From Propionicimonas paludicola (lineage in GTDB: Bacteria; Actinomycetota; Actinomycetes; Propionibacteriales; Propionibacteriaceae), in NCBI RefSeq assembly GCF_002563675.1, contig NZ_PDJC01000001.1, positions 744,001 to 808,000 on the forward strand: a stretch of DNA of 64,000 bases, written 5' to 3'. Below are positions 1 through 10,213 of this stretch, piece by piece; position 1 is the stretch's first letter; each line of letters starts with the position of its first letter. Below the pieces are notes generated by a model. The model was not told the origin of the DNA and ran no database searches. It was given only the letters and a program-made list of their open reading frames with translations. The position numbers and the translations under genes are program-made.

Positions 1-10
1 GAGGGAAAGA

Positions 11-271
11 TCAGAGTGCGGCGGCCTTGGAGGCGATCGCCGACTTGCGGTTCGCAGCCTGGTTGGCGTGAATGACGCCCTTGCTTACGGCCTTGTCCAG
101 GGCGCGGGTCGCGACCTTGGCCAGCTCCTGGGCCTTGGCGGTGTCGCCGGCCTCGAGAGCCTCGTTGAACTTGCGGACCTGGGTACGCAGGCCCGACTTC
201 ACGGCCTTGTTCCGCAGCCTGGCCTTCTCGTTGGTCAGGATCCGCTTCTTCTGAGACTTGATGTTCGCCAC
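11..271 (-). CDS. rpsT: 30S ribosomal protein S20
   Basis: Primary binding protein of the 16S rRNA in the small ribosomal subunit. The 86-residue product opens with the conserved [12 protein letters not shown] signature and is rich in Lys, Arg and Ala helices, as expected for S20. I start it at the GTG at 271 because the upstream extension to 328 is not S20-like, and a purine-rich AGAGAG lies just before this GTG. It diverges from lepA, a common bacterial arrangement. Identification is firm; only the start needed a choice. Confidence 0.95.
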   Translation of the reverse strand: MANIKSQKKRILTNEKARLRNKAVKSGLRTQVRKFNEALEAGDTAKAQELAKVATRALDKAVSKGVIHANQAANRKSAIASKAAAL

Positions 272-481
272 GCCGGTGAGCTCTCTTCGCTGGTATTGAT
301 GCAATGCGCCGCGCGGACGCGACTGCAAACACTACCAGTCACCGGCTCGCCGCCTCAAATCGTCGTGGCTGGCTCCACCGTCCGTCCGCGCATCACGTGC
401 GTTGACCTCGATTGTGCCAGAGTCGGCTGACCGGGTGCGTCCGGTATCGTGTGCTGGCTGCCCCGTAGACGAAGAAAGCGC

Positions 482-2317
<1,836 letters not shown>

Positions 2318-2356
2318 GTCGGCCCCATCGGTTCGGCGTCGGCCGTGGCGACGCAA

Positions 2357-2362
2357 TAGGCT
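2357..2362 (+). promoter_or_regulatory. -10 box TAGGCT of mtnP, leaderless type
   Basis: TAGGCT lies 7 nt before the mtnP ATG and no ribosome-binding site is present, so transcription probably starts at or next to the start codon. Confidence 0.55.
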
Positions 2363-2369
2363 CCAGGTC

Positions 2370-3185
2370 ATGGACGCAGAGATCGGCATCATCGGCGGCA
2401 GCGGCTTCTACGAGTTCCTGGAGAACCCGCGGACCATCGAGGTGGACACCCCCTTCGGAGCTCCCAGCGCGGCTCCGGCCGTCGGCGAGGTCGGCGGACG
2501 GACGGTCGCCTTCCTGCCCCGGCACGGCGCCCAGCACCAGTTCCCGCCGCATCGGGTGAACTACCGGGCCAACCTGTGGGCGCTGCGCAGCGTCGGGGTG
2601 CGTCAGGTGATCGCCCCGGCCGCGGTCGGCTCGCTGGTCCCCGAACTCGGTCCGGGCGCTTTCGTGGTGCCCGACCAGGTGATCGACCGCACCTGGGGAC
2701 GGGCCCACACTGTCTACGACGGCGTCGGCGAGGTCATTCACACCGCCTTCGCCGACCCGTACTGCCCGCGCGGACGGGCCACCGTCCTGGCCGCGGCCGA
2801 CCAGAGCACGCCGCTGGTCGACGGCGGCACCCTGGTGGTGATCAACGGTCCACGCTTCTCCACTCGCGCCGAGTCCCGCTGGCATGCCGCGGCCGGTGGC
2901 ACCGTGGTCGGAATGACCGGCGTGCCCGAGGCGTCCGTGGCCCGCGAACTGGCCATGTGCTACACCACGGTCTGCATGGTCACCGATCATGACGCCGGGG
3001 TCGAAGCCGGCGAAGAGGTGACCCACGCCGAGGTGATGCGGGTCTTTGCCAACAACATCGAGCGGCTGAAGTCGCTGCTGCTGCGGGTGATCGCCGACCT
3101 GCCGGGTGCGGAGTCCGACGAGGCCGCGGTCTGCACCTGCCGTCGGGTCCACGACGGTCAGAAGCTGCCGTTCCCGCTGCCCTGA
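2370..3185 (+). CDS. mtnP: S-methyl-5'-thioadenosine phosphorylase (purine nucleoside phosphorylase family)
   Basis: Cleaves methylthioadenosine, a by-product of polyamine and SAM metabolism, to adenine and methylthioribose-1-phosphate. The 271-residue protein starts with the phosphate-binding IGIIGGSGFY, has FLPRHGAQH at about residues 49-57, NGPRFSTRAE and the purine-site GMTGVPEAxxARE followed by TDHDAG, all typical of the MTAP branch. Some relatives accept methylthioinosine or other purine nucleosides, so substrate is inferred. Its TGA overlaps the hemW ATG by one base, implying coupling. Confidence 0.9.
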   Translation: MDAEIGIIGGSGFYEFLENPRTIEVDTPFGAPSAAPAVGEVGGRTVAFLPRHGAQHQFPPHRVNYRANLWALRSVGVRQVIAPAAVGSLVPELGPGAFVVPDQVIDRTWGRAHTVYDGVGEVIHTAFADPYCPRGRATVLAAADQSTPLVDGGTLVVINGPRFSTRAESRWHAAAGGTVVGMTGVPEASVARELAMCYTTVCMVTDHDAGVEAGEEVTHAEVMRVFANNIERLKSLLLRVIADLPGAESDEAAVCTCRRVHDGQKLPFPLP

Positions 3186-4396
3186 TGCCCTCCACCCCGC
3201 CGCCGGGGGATCCGGCACCGGCCGACGGCGCCCTGCCGCCGGAGCGGCTGATCGGTACCGAGCAGCGCCGGCTGAGCGCCTACGTCCACGTCCCGTACTG
3301 CAGCTCGCGATGTGGCTACTGCGACTTCAACACCTACACGGCCGCCGAACTGGGCGCTGAGCCCGGTTCGGGTCAGGACGCCTACCTGGCCGCAGCCCGC
3401 GCCGAGTTCGCCCTGGCGGCTCGGGTGCTCGGTCCGCGACCGCCGCTCCAGACGGTCTTCTTCGGTGGCGGGACGCCCACTCTGCTGCCGGCCACCGAGT
3501 TGGCCGGACTGCTGACCGGGCTGCGGGAGACCTTCGGTCTGGCTCCGGACTGTGAGGTGACCACCGAGGCCAATCCGGAGAGCGTCGACCAGGCCTACCT
3601 GGAGACACTGCGGGCGGCGGGGTTCAACCGGCTCTCCCTCGGCATGCAGTCGGCGGTGCCGAGCGTGCTGCAGGTGCTGGAGCGACGGCACACCCCGGGA
3701 CGAGTGGCCCAGGTGGTCGACTGGGCTCGGGCGGCCGGGTTCGAGTCGATCAGCCTCGATTTGATCTATGCCAACCCGCACGAGACTCTCGACCAGTGGC
3801 GGGCCACCATCGATGCCGCCCTCGCTCTGGCCCCCGATCACCTCAGCGCCTACTCCCTGATCGTCGAGCCCGGAACTCGGCTGGCGGCCCGGATCGGACG
3901 CGGTGAACTGCCGCTGCCCGACTCCGACCAGCAGGCCGACTGCTACCTGATCGCCGATGAGGCGTTCACTGCGGCCGGACTGGTGAACTACGAGGTGAGT
4001 AACTGGGCGCGTCCGGGGCACGAGGCGCGGCACAACCTCGCCTATTGGCACAGCGACGACTGGTGGGGCTTCGGGCCGGGTGCCCACTCCCACGTCAACG
4101 GCGTCCGATGGTGGAATTTGCGACACCCTGCCGGCTACACCACTGCGCTGGCAGGTGGCTCCTCGCCGGCCCAGGCGCGCGAGCTCCTGACCCCCGACGA
4201 CCGCCGGGTGGAGCGGGTGATGCTGGAGCTGCGGCTCATCGACGGGCTGCCCTTGGACGTCCTCACCGGATCCGAGGCGGCGCGACTTCCCGAACTTGTC
4301 AGAGCAGGATTGATTGACAGAACCGAACGATCAGTTCGGTTTACCCGGTCGGGCCGACTACTTGCTGATGGGGTAATCCGCAATCTTCTCGATTGA
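3185..4396 (+). CDS. hemW: Radical SAM protein HemW (coproporphyrinogen oxidase-like haem chaperone)
   Basis: The 403-residue protein belongs to the HemN/HemW radical SAM family. The 4Fe-4S cysteines are seen as C39-x3-C43-x2-C46 in PYCSSRCGYC, followed by the SAM-binding FFGGGTPTLL and the C-terminal HemN domain. HemW lacks the extra N-terminal features of true HemN and is thought to insert haem into proteins rather than oxidise coproporphyrinogen; position behind lepA is the classical location of hemW in Gram-positive bacteria. TGATG overlap with mtnP. Confidence 0.92.
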   Translation: MPSTPPPGDPAPADGALPPERLIGTEQRRLSAYVHVPYCSSRCGYCDFNTYTAAELGAEPGSGQDAYLAAARAEFALAARVLGPRPPLQTVFFGGGTPTLLPATELAGLLTGLRETFGLAPDCEVTTEANPESVDQAYLETLRAAGFNRLSLGMQSAVPSVLQVLERRHTPGRVAQVVDWARAAGFESISLDLIYANPHETLDQWRATIDAALALAPDHLSAYSLIVEPGTRLAARIGRGELPLPDSDQQADCYLIADEAFTAAGLVNYEVSNWARPGHEARHNLAYWHSDDWWGFGPGAHSHVNGVRWWNLRHPAGYTTALAGGSSPAQARELLTPDDRRVERVMLELRLIDGLPLDVLTGSEAARLPELVRAGLIDRTERSVRFTRSGRLLADGVIRNLLD

Positions 4397-4542
4397 GGCC
4401 TTCTACAACGATCCGGTAACGGGTCGAGCAATGTGACTCGCTGTAACAGCAGTGAGACATAGGGATGGTCAAATTCCTAGCGCACCCGTACCCTTGCCCA
4501 ACCTGGCAGGGCCGGGTTGCAAATTGCTCACGAGGAGGAAAA

Positions 4543-5766
4543 GTGAACAAGAGCATGTTCAAGTTGGCCGGCGTCGCCGTGGTGGTGGGCGCTTTGGCCC
4601 TCACTGGGTGTGGAACCCGCGGCGGTGCGTCCGCTGAGAGTTCCGCCTCCGGAAGCGCCCCTGCGGCCACCAAGGTCGCGAAGATCGGTGTGATCGCGCC
4701 ACTGTCGGGTGATCTGTCCGCTCTGGGCCTGGGTATCAAGAACTCGGTTGACCTGGCGATCAAGCAGGCCAACGAGTCCAAGGCGATCCCGGGCTGGACC
4801 CTGGAGCTCGCCGCCGAGGATGACGAGGCCAAGCCCGATGTCGGCAAGAACGCCGCCACCAAGCTCGCCTCGGACGACGCCGTGATCGGTGTGGTCGGCA
4901 CCCTGAACTCGTCGGTCGCGCAGAGCGTGATCCCGGTTCTCGCTGCCGCGAACATCGCCCAGGTGTCCCCGGCGAACACCAACCCCAGCCTGACCAAGGG
5001 CGAGGACCTGGCCAACGCCAAGCGTCCCTACGCCAACTACTTCCGTACCTGCACCACCGACGCAGTTCAGGGTCCGTTCGCGGCTCAGTACCTGCTCGGC
5101 GTCGGGATCAAGAAGGTTGCGACCATCCACGACAAGAAGACCTACGGTCAGGGTCTGGTCGACAACTTCACGACTGCGTTCAAGGCTGGCGGTGGCGAGA
5201 TCGTTGCAGCTGAGACCATCAACCCCGATGACAAGGACTTCTCCGCGGTCATCACCAAGGTGAAGACGGCTGCGCCGGCAGCGATCTACTACGGTGGCGA
5301 GTACCCGCAGGCGGGCCCGCTGTCCAAGCAGGCCAAGGCTGCCGGTCTCAACGTCCCGCTGATGGGTGGCGACGGCATCTACGACGGCAACTTCATCAAG
5401 CTCGGCGGTACTGCCGGCGACTTGGCCACCTCGGTCGGCGCTCCGGTTGACACCCTCGAGTCGGCGAAGGCCTTCGTCGAGGCCTACAAGGCTGCGGGTT
5501 ACTCCGAGCCGTACGCCGCCTACGGCGCGTACTCCTACGATGCTGCGAACGCGATCATCAACGCGCTGAAGGTCAGCCTCGCTTCTGCTACCGACGCCAA
5601 GTCGGCTCGCCAGGCCACCCTGGACGCCCTCGGCAAGGTCAGCTTCGACGGCGCCACCGGCAAGGTTGGCTTCGACGAGTTCGGCGATTCGGTCTCCCGG
5701 GTGCTCACCGTTTACAAGGTGGACGGCACCGAGTGGAAGGCCGAGACGACCGGTTCACTGAAGTGA
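4543..5766 (+). CDS. livJ: Branched-chain amino-acid ABC transporter substrate-binding lipoprotein
   Basis: Extracellular type I binding protein that delivers Leu/Ile/Val (or a related amino acid) to LivHMGF. The 407-residue precursor has a lysine-containing N-terminus, a hydrophobic segment and lipobox LALTGC with the lipidated Cys at about residue 23, then the ANF-receptor-like fold beginning KIGVIAPLSGDLSALG. The GTG at 4543 is chosen because a strong GAGGAGG lies 7-11 nt upstream and the signal peptide begins there; the longer ORF from 4465 would bury it. Codons are biased toward those of highly expressed genes. First gene of the liv operon. Confidence 0.93.
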   Translation: MNKSMFKLAGVAVVVGALALTGCGTRGGASAESSASGSAPAATKVAKIGVIAPLSGDLSALGLGIKNSVDLAIKQANESKAIPGWTLELAAEDDEAKPDVGKNAATKLASDDAVIGVVGTLNSSVAQSVIPVLAAANIAQVSPANTNPSLTKGEDLANAKRPYANYFRTCTTDAVQGPFAAQYLLGVGIKKVATIHDKKTYGQGLVDNFTTAFKAGGGEIVAAETINPDDKDFSAVITKVKTAAPAAIYYGGEYPQAGPLSKQAKAAGLNVPLMGGDGIYDGNFIKLGGTAGDLATSVGAPVDTLESAKAFVEAYKAAGYSEPYAAYGAYSYDAANAIINALKVSLASATDAKSARQATLDALGKVSFDGATGKVGFDEFGDSVSRVLTVYKVDGTEWKAETTGSLK

Positions 5767-5772
5767 TCTAGA

Positions 5773-5815
5773 GCCCACTGGGGTCCGTCTCTATCCGAGA
5801 CAGACCCCAGTGGGC
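5773..5815 (+). terminator. Long stem-loop between livJ and livH (partial terminator or mRNA-protecting hairpin)
   Basis: A perfect 13-bp stem (5773-5785 with 5803-5815) is followed inward by one C/A mismatch and a 5-bp GTCTC/GAGAC stem closing a 5-nt loop. No T-run follows. Position directly after the binding-protein gene suggests it raises livJ mRNA relative to the permease genes. Confidence 0.85.
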
Positions 5816-5846
5816 CCGCGCATTCTTACAAAGGGGTACTACGCAA

Positions 5847-6824
5847 GTGGACCTGTTCTTTCAGCAACTAATCAATGGCCTCTCGCTGGGGGCCCTTTAT
5901 GCCTTGATCGCTGTCGGTTACACCGTTGTCTACGGCATCGTTCAGCTGATCAACTTCGCTCACGGCGAGATCTTCATGGTCGGAGCCTTCGGTGCCTATG
6001 CCACCTGGATGGTGATGGGGCAGCCCGCCAAGCTCAGTGTCGGTATGGCGTTGGGAGTGGTCCTGCCGCTGATGCTGGTCGGCGGCGTGGTGTCGTCCGT
6101 GGTCGTGGCCCTGCTCACTGAGCGAGTCGCCTATCGGCCGCTGCGCAACGCGCCACGATTGGCCCCACTGATCTCGGCCATCGGCGTCTCGGTCTTCCTG
6201 CAGGAGTTCGTCCGCCTCTTCTACGGCTGGATACCGATCTACGGACGGCTCCCCGGCTGGCCCGATCCGAAGAGTGCGGTGCCGTTCCCCTCGATCTCAG
6301 GGATCAGCGACGCTTCGATCCCGCTGGGTGGGGTTCTGGTGCAGGCCTCGGCGCTGTTCACCCTGCTGGCCCTGGCGGTCTGCACGGTCTTCCTGTGGTT
6401 CTTCGTGAACCGCACCAAGACCGGACGCGCCATGGTGGCCACCTCGCAGGATCCTGATACGGCCCGGCTGATGGGCATCAACGTCGATCGGGTGATCATG
6501 GCCGCCTTCGCCGTCGGTGCCGGCCTGGCCGCCATCGCCGGTGTGGCGCACGGCCTTCGCTATGGCAACATCGATCCGAGAATGGGCTTCCTGGCCGGCC
6601 TCAAGGCGTTCACCGCCGCGGTGCTGGGTGGCATCGGCAACATCAACGGTGCCGTGATCGGCGGGCTCGTGCTGGGCGTGGTTGAGGCTATGGCCACCAC
6701 GTTCATCCCCGGTCAGTTCGGTAGCTCAGCCTGGAAGGACGTCTGGGCCTTTGCTCTGCTGATCCTGGTGCTGGTCTTCCGGCCGCAGGGTCTGCTCGGC
6801 GCCAAGGTGGTGGACCGGGCATGA
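5847..6824 (+). CDS. livH: Branched-chain amino-acid ABC transporter permease LivH
   Basis: Integral membrane channel half of the high-affinity transporter. The 325-residue product starts FFQQLINGLSLGALYALIAVGYT, the hallmark LivH opening, with about eight hydrophobic segments and the conserved INFAHGEIFMVGAF motif near residues 33-46. GTG start at 5847 is preceded by AAAGGGG. Its stop overlaps livM by 4 nt (ATGA). Confidence 0.95.
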   Translation: MDLFFQQLINGLSLGALYALIAVGYTVVYGIVQLINFAHGEIFMVGAFGAYATWMVMGQPAKLSVGMALGVVLPLMLVGGVVSSVVVALLTERVAYRPLRNAPRLAPLISAIGVSVFLQEFVRLFYGWIPIYGRLPGWPDPKSAVPFPSISGISDASIPLGGVLVQASALFTLLALAVCTVFLWFFVNRTKTGRAMVATSQDPDTARLMGINVDRVIMAAFAVGAGLAAIAGVAHGLRYGNIDPRMGFLAGLKAFTAAVLGGIGNINGAVIGGLVLGVVEAMATTFIPGQFGSSAWKDVWAFALLILVLVFRPQGLLGAKVVDRA

Positions 6825-8551
6825 GAGCCATCATTCCTGACCAGGTCAAGATCGCTTACCGCTACCCGGCTCGCGCCGTGGGTGCGTCCGGCGGCGTGCT
6901 GATGCTGGTCTCGATCCTGCTGCCGTGGTCCTACGGCGGCAAGGCCCTGGACGACATGTCCTACTACGGGTCGCCATCGCCGCTGCAGATCTGCTTCGGG
7001 GTGCTGGCCGTGTTGGTGCTGGCCCTGCTCACCATCCCGCTGGTCGGCAAGCAGCGGCTCGGTGCCTGGGCCAAGATCGTGGCCTGGAACACAACGGCCA
7101 AGACGGCATCGATCACGGCTCTGGTCACAGCCGGAATCGCGGTCACGTCGATCGCGGTCGAGCTCGGTGGACTGGTCAACGTCGAGATCGGCGGCTGGCT
7201 GGCCATCGGTGGTGGAGTGGCCGCGGTCGCGTCCACGCTGTTCCTGCCGGACTCTCCCGAACCCCGCCTGGACGAACTGAAGAGCCCCAAGTGGTTGCAG
7301 ATCACGGCCATCGTGCTGCTGATGGCGGCTGCGCTCTTCGCGGCGGCCTTCGCACTGGGTCAGGTGGACGCTGGGAGCTTCCTCACCTTGGGCTCCTTCC
7401 TGGTGGCGATCGTGATGATCCTTCGCCAGTTCGGTGTCTTCGGTTGGTTGGGCATGGCGGCAGCGGCGAACAACCGGGTCCTGGTGATTTCGGCCTTCAC
7501 TGTGGCCTTCCTGTTCCCGTTCACCCAGAACGGCTCGAACGCCAACATGTCGATCGCGGCGCAGGTGCTGATCTTCGCTGCCACGGCGCTCGGTCTGAAC
7601 ATCGTGGTCGGTCTGGTCGGCCTGCTCGACCTGGGCTACATCGCCTTCCTGGGAGCCGGTGCGTTCACCGCGGCAGTGTTGTCGGAGTCGGCCTACAGCC
7701 ACTTCGACTTCCACCCGCCGTTCATCGTGACTGTGCTGATCTCCGGCGTGGTGGCCTCGATCCTCGGCTTGATCATCGGCGCCCCGACGCTGCGGGTCTC
7801 CGGTGACTATCTGGCCATCGTCACCTTGGCCTTCGGCGAGATCTTCCGGATCACGATGAACAACTTGGATGGCAACGATGGGCCGAACATCACCAACGGC
7901 TCCAACGGCATCCCGGGCATCCCGGACCTGGACTACTTCGGCTTCAACTTCGGTCAGGCCCACGTCATCTTCGGAGTCGACATCGGCCGCTTCGCCAACT
8001 ACTACTGGCTGATGCTGCTGGTGATCGGCCTGATCATCGTGGTGTTCACCAACCTCAACCACTCCCGGATCGGGCGTGGCTGGGTGGCGATCCGCGAGGA
8101 CGAACTGGCCGCCGAGGCCATGGGCGTGAACACCTTCGCGCTGAAGCTGCTGGCCTTCGCCGGTGGCGCCTTCCTGGCCGGTATCGCCGGTGCCGTGAAG
8201 GCACACCACGACGTGTCGGTGACCCCCGACCAGTACATCTTCCTGGAGTCGGCGTTCCTGCTGGCTGCGGTGGTGCTGGGCGGCATGGGCACGGTGATGG
8301 GAGTGCTGATCGGTGCCACCATCTTGAAGCTGCTGCCGGAGAAGCTGCGCTTCTTCGCCGACATCCGGCTCCTGCTGTTCGGCCTGTTGCTGGTGGTGAT
8401 GATGCGGTTCCGTCCGGAGGGCATCGTCGCGGACGAGAGGCGTCAGCTGGAGTTCCATGACGAGAATGAGGAACTGGCCGAGGAGGTCGAGGAAGAGCTG
8501 ATCGCTCACAAGGCGCACCTCAACCCGGAGCGGGAGGCGTTCGAACTATGA
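6821..8551 (+). CDS. livM: Branched-chain amino-acid ABC transporter permease LivM with long N-terminal membrane extension
   Basis: Second channel subunit. At 576 residues it is much longer than a usual LivM of roughly 320-430. The conserved LivM core begins near residue 217 (hydrophobic segment, then GLNIVVGLVGLLDLGYIAFLG-like motif, GDYLAIVTLAFGEI and the late AEAMGVN coupling loop). The first about 215 residues hold some five further hydrophobic segments with no recognised domain, and the C-terminus is an acidic tail (EELAEEVEEE). Overlaps livH by 4 nt and ends in ATGA shared with a 12-codon ORF leading to livG. Confidence 0.92.
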   Translation: MRAIIPDQVKIAYRYPARAVGASGGVLMLVSILLPWSYGGKALDDMSYYGSPSPLQICFGVLAVLVLALLTIPLVGKQRLGAWAKIVAWNTTAKTASITALVTAGIAVTSIAVELGGLVNVEIGGWLAIGGGVAAVASTLFLPDSPEPRLDELKSPKWLQITAIVLLMAAALFAAAFALGQVDAGSFLTLGSFLVAIVMILRQFGVFGWLGMAAAANNRVLVISAFTVAFLFPFTQNGSNANMSIAAQVLIFAATALGLNIVVGLVGLLDLGYIAFLGAGAFTAAVLSESAYSHFDFHPPFIVTVLISGVVASILGLIIGAPTLRVSGDYLAIVTLAFGEIFRITMNNLDGNDGPNITNGSNGIPGIPDLDYFGFNFGQAHVIFGVDIGRFANYYWLMLLVIGLIIVVFTNLNHSRIGRGWVAIREDELAAEAMGVNTFALKLLAFAGGAFLAGIAGAVKAHHDVSVTPDQYIFLESAFLLAAVVLGGMGTVMGVLIGATILKLLPEKLRFFADIRLLLFGLLLVVMMRFRPEGIVADERRQLEFHDENEELAEEVEEELIAHKAHLNPEREAFEL

Positions 8552-8586
8552 GCACCACTTTCGAGCGCCTGGAAGGGGGCAACTGA
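8548..8586 (+). CDS. Possible 12-residue micro-ORF linking livM and livG
   Basis: ATG at 8548 overlaps the livM stop (ATGA), encodes MSTTFERLEGGN, and its TGA overlaps the livG ATG (TGATG). The GAAGGGGG inside it is the ribosome-binding site of livG. It could keep ribosomes moving from livM into livG, or be an incidental reading frame; no homology can be judged at this size. Confidence 0.3.
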   Translation: MSTTFERLEGGN

Positions 8587-9446
8587 TGGGAATGCCTGTC
8601 GAGGAAGCTATGCAGCAGGTGCAGACCATGGACCGCAACGTCCTGCTCGATGCCCGCAACGTCACCATGCAGTTCGGCGGCCTGATCGCCGTCAACGACG
8701 TCAGCCTGCAGGTGCACAGCGGTGAGATCGTCGGCCTGATCGGTCCCAATGGGGCCGGCAAGACCACCTTCTTCAACTGCCTGACCGGGTTGTACAAGCC
8801 GACGTTCGGCATGGTCACCTTCGATGGCAAGCCGCTGCCGCCCAAGCCGCGGATGGTGGTTCGGGAAGGGATGGCTCGGACGTTCCAGAACATCCGGCTG
8901 TTCCACAACATGACGGCCATCGAGAACGTCATGGTCGGCATGTACAGCCGCACCAAGACCAATGCGATCGACGCGGTCTTCCGCTTGCCCCGGCATCGGC
9001 GCGAGGAGATCGCCTCCACGCGTCGGGCCCAGGAGCTGTTGGAGTTCGTGGGGCTGACCGGAGTGGGGGACACCCTCTCCCGGAACCTGCCCTATGGCGA
9101 CCAGCGACGCCTGGAGATCGCCCGGGCACTGGCCACCGAGCCGAAGCTGCTGCTGTTGGACGAGCCGACTGCCGGCATGAACCCTCAGGAGACCCGACAG
9201 GCCGAGGAGCTGATCTTCAAGATCCGCGACCTGGGCCTGGCCGTCCTGGTGATCGAGCACGACATGCGGTTCATCTTCAATCTGTGTGATCGGGTGTCCT
9301 GCCTGGTCCGCGGGGCGGTGCTGGTCGAAGGTCCTGGCGACGTCGTCCAGAACGACCCGCGGGTGATCGAGGCCTACATCGGCTCGCCGGCCGCGCCGCC
9401 GGCAGCGACGACCGATCCCCTCAACGGAGGTGTCGCAGATGCTTGA
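8586..9446 (+). CDS. livG: Branched-chain amino-acid ABC transporter ATP-binding protein LivG
   Basis: Cytoplasmic ATPase pairing with LivF to drive uptake. In the 286-residue protein Walker A is GPNGAGKT at about residues 53-60, Walker B is LLLLDEPTAG, the H-loop is VIEHDM, and the long LivG-type insert after ENVMVG is present. The signature is a slightly degenerate LPYGDQRR. The first about 20 residues precede the conserved domain, so the true start could be the ATG at 8628, but GAAGGGGG supports 8586. livF overlaps its 3' end. Confidence 0.94.
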   Translation: MGMPVEEAMQQVQTMDRNVLLDARNVTMQFGGLIAVNDVSLQVHSGEIVGLIGPNGAGKTTFFNCLTGLYKPTFGMVTFDGKPLPPKPRMVVREGMARTFQNIRLFHNMTAIENVMVGMYSRTKTNAIDAVFRLPRHRREEIASTRRAQELLEFVGLTGVGDTLSRNLPYGDQRRLEIARALATEPKLLLLDEPTAGMNPQETRQAEELIFKIRDLGLAVLVIEHDMRFIFNLCDRVSCLVRGAVLVEGPGDVVQNDPRVIEAYIGSPAAPPAATTDPLNGGVADA

Positions 9447-10146
9447 GATCAAGGACATGGTGGTCGCCTACGGCCGAGTCAACGCGGTCAAGGGGATCAG
9501 CTTCGAAGTGAAGCAAGGACAGGTGGTGACCCTGCTGGGCACCAACGGCGCCGGCAAGTCCACCACGCTGCGAGCCATCTCCGGTCTGCTGAAGCTGGTC
9601 TCCGGCGAGATCTGGTTCGAAGGGGAGCGGCTGGACGGCATCGCTGCGCACAAGATCGTCGAGCGCGGCATCGCCCAGTCCCCGGAGGGTCGGCGACTGT
9701 TCCGGCAGATGTCGGTGGAGGACAACCTCAGGCTGGGTGCCTTCTCCCGCAAGGACACCTCGAAGATCCGCTCGGATATGGATCGGATCTTCGACCTCTT
9801 CCCGGTGCTCGGTGAGCGCCGTTCAGAGGCGGCCGGTCTGTTCTCCGGCGGTGAGCAGCAGATGCTGGCCATCGGCCGGGCCATGATGAGCCGGCCCAAG
9901 CTCCTGATGTTGGACGAGCCGTCCATGGGGCTGAGCCCGATCATGACCCAGACGATCATGCGGACCATCTCCGAGCTCCAGGCCGACGGAGTGACCATCC
10001 TGCTGGTCGAGCAGAACGCCCAGGCGGCACTGTCACTGGCCGACCGTGGCTACGTGCTCGAGGTCGGTCACATCATGTTCAGCGACACCGGGGCGGCCCT
10101 GCTCGGCGACGACCGGGTCCGCAAGGCCTACCTCGGCGCTGACTGA
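9439..10146 (+). CDS. livF: Branched-chain amino-acid ABC transporter ATP-binding protein LivF
   Basis: Second ATPase of the liv transporter. The 235-residue protein has Walker A GTNGAGKS at about 34-41, signature LFSGGEQQMLAIGRA, Walker B LLMLDEPSMGLSP and H-loop region LLVEQN, all typical of LivF. The ATG at 9439 gives the standard family length and has CGGAGG 8 nt upstream; the GTG at 9430 is part of that site. It overlaps livG by 8 nt and closes the operon before a strong hairpin. Confidence 0.95.
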   Translation: MLEIKDMVVAYGRVNAVKGISFEVKQGQVVTLLGTNGAGKSTTLRAISGLLKLVSGEIWFEGERLDGIAAHKIVERGIAQSPEGRRLFRQMSVEDNLRLGAFSRKDTSKIRSDMDRIFDLFPVLGERRSEAAGLFSGGEQQMLAIGRAMMSRPKLLMLDEPSMGLSPIMTQTIMRTISELQADGVTILLVEQNAQAALSLADRGYVLEVGHIMFSDTGAALLGDDRVRKAYLGAD

Positions 10147-10197
10147 GCACGACCATCGGACGCGCCGGACCGGGCTGACCGGCCGGCGCGTTCGTGC
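10147..10197 (+). terminator. Transcription terminator-like hairpin after the liv operon
   Basis: Nested stem: outer GCACGA/TCGTGC, then a perfect 9-bp ACGCGCCGG/CCGGCGCGT (10160-10168 with 10183-10191) and an inner CCGG/CCGG around a 5-nt loop. There is no U-tract, as often in GC-rich actinobacteria. Confidence 0.75.
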
Positions 10198-10201
10198 GTC
10201 C

Positions 10202-10207
10202 TAGGGT
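10202..10207 (+). promoter_or_regulatory. -10 box TAGGGT of the DUF3097 gene, leaderless type
   Basis: TAGGGT ends 6 nt before the GTG at 10214, with no ribosome-binding site; it favours this GTG over the adjacent TTG at 10211. Confidence 0.5.
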
Positions 10208-10213
10208 GGTTTG

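Noticed and set aside
449-481. Extended lepA start at GTG 449
   Set aside because: Adds an Arg-rich stretch foreign to LepA and overlaps a probable -10 box; ATG 482 fits the family.
6713-8518. 601-codon minus-strand frame opposite livM
   Set aside because: Shadow of livM; the translation is His/Gln/Asp-rich without any domain.
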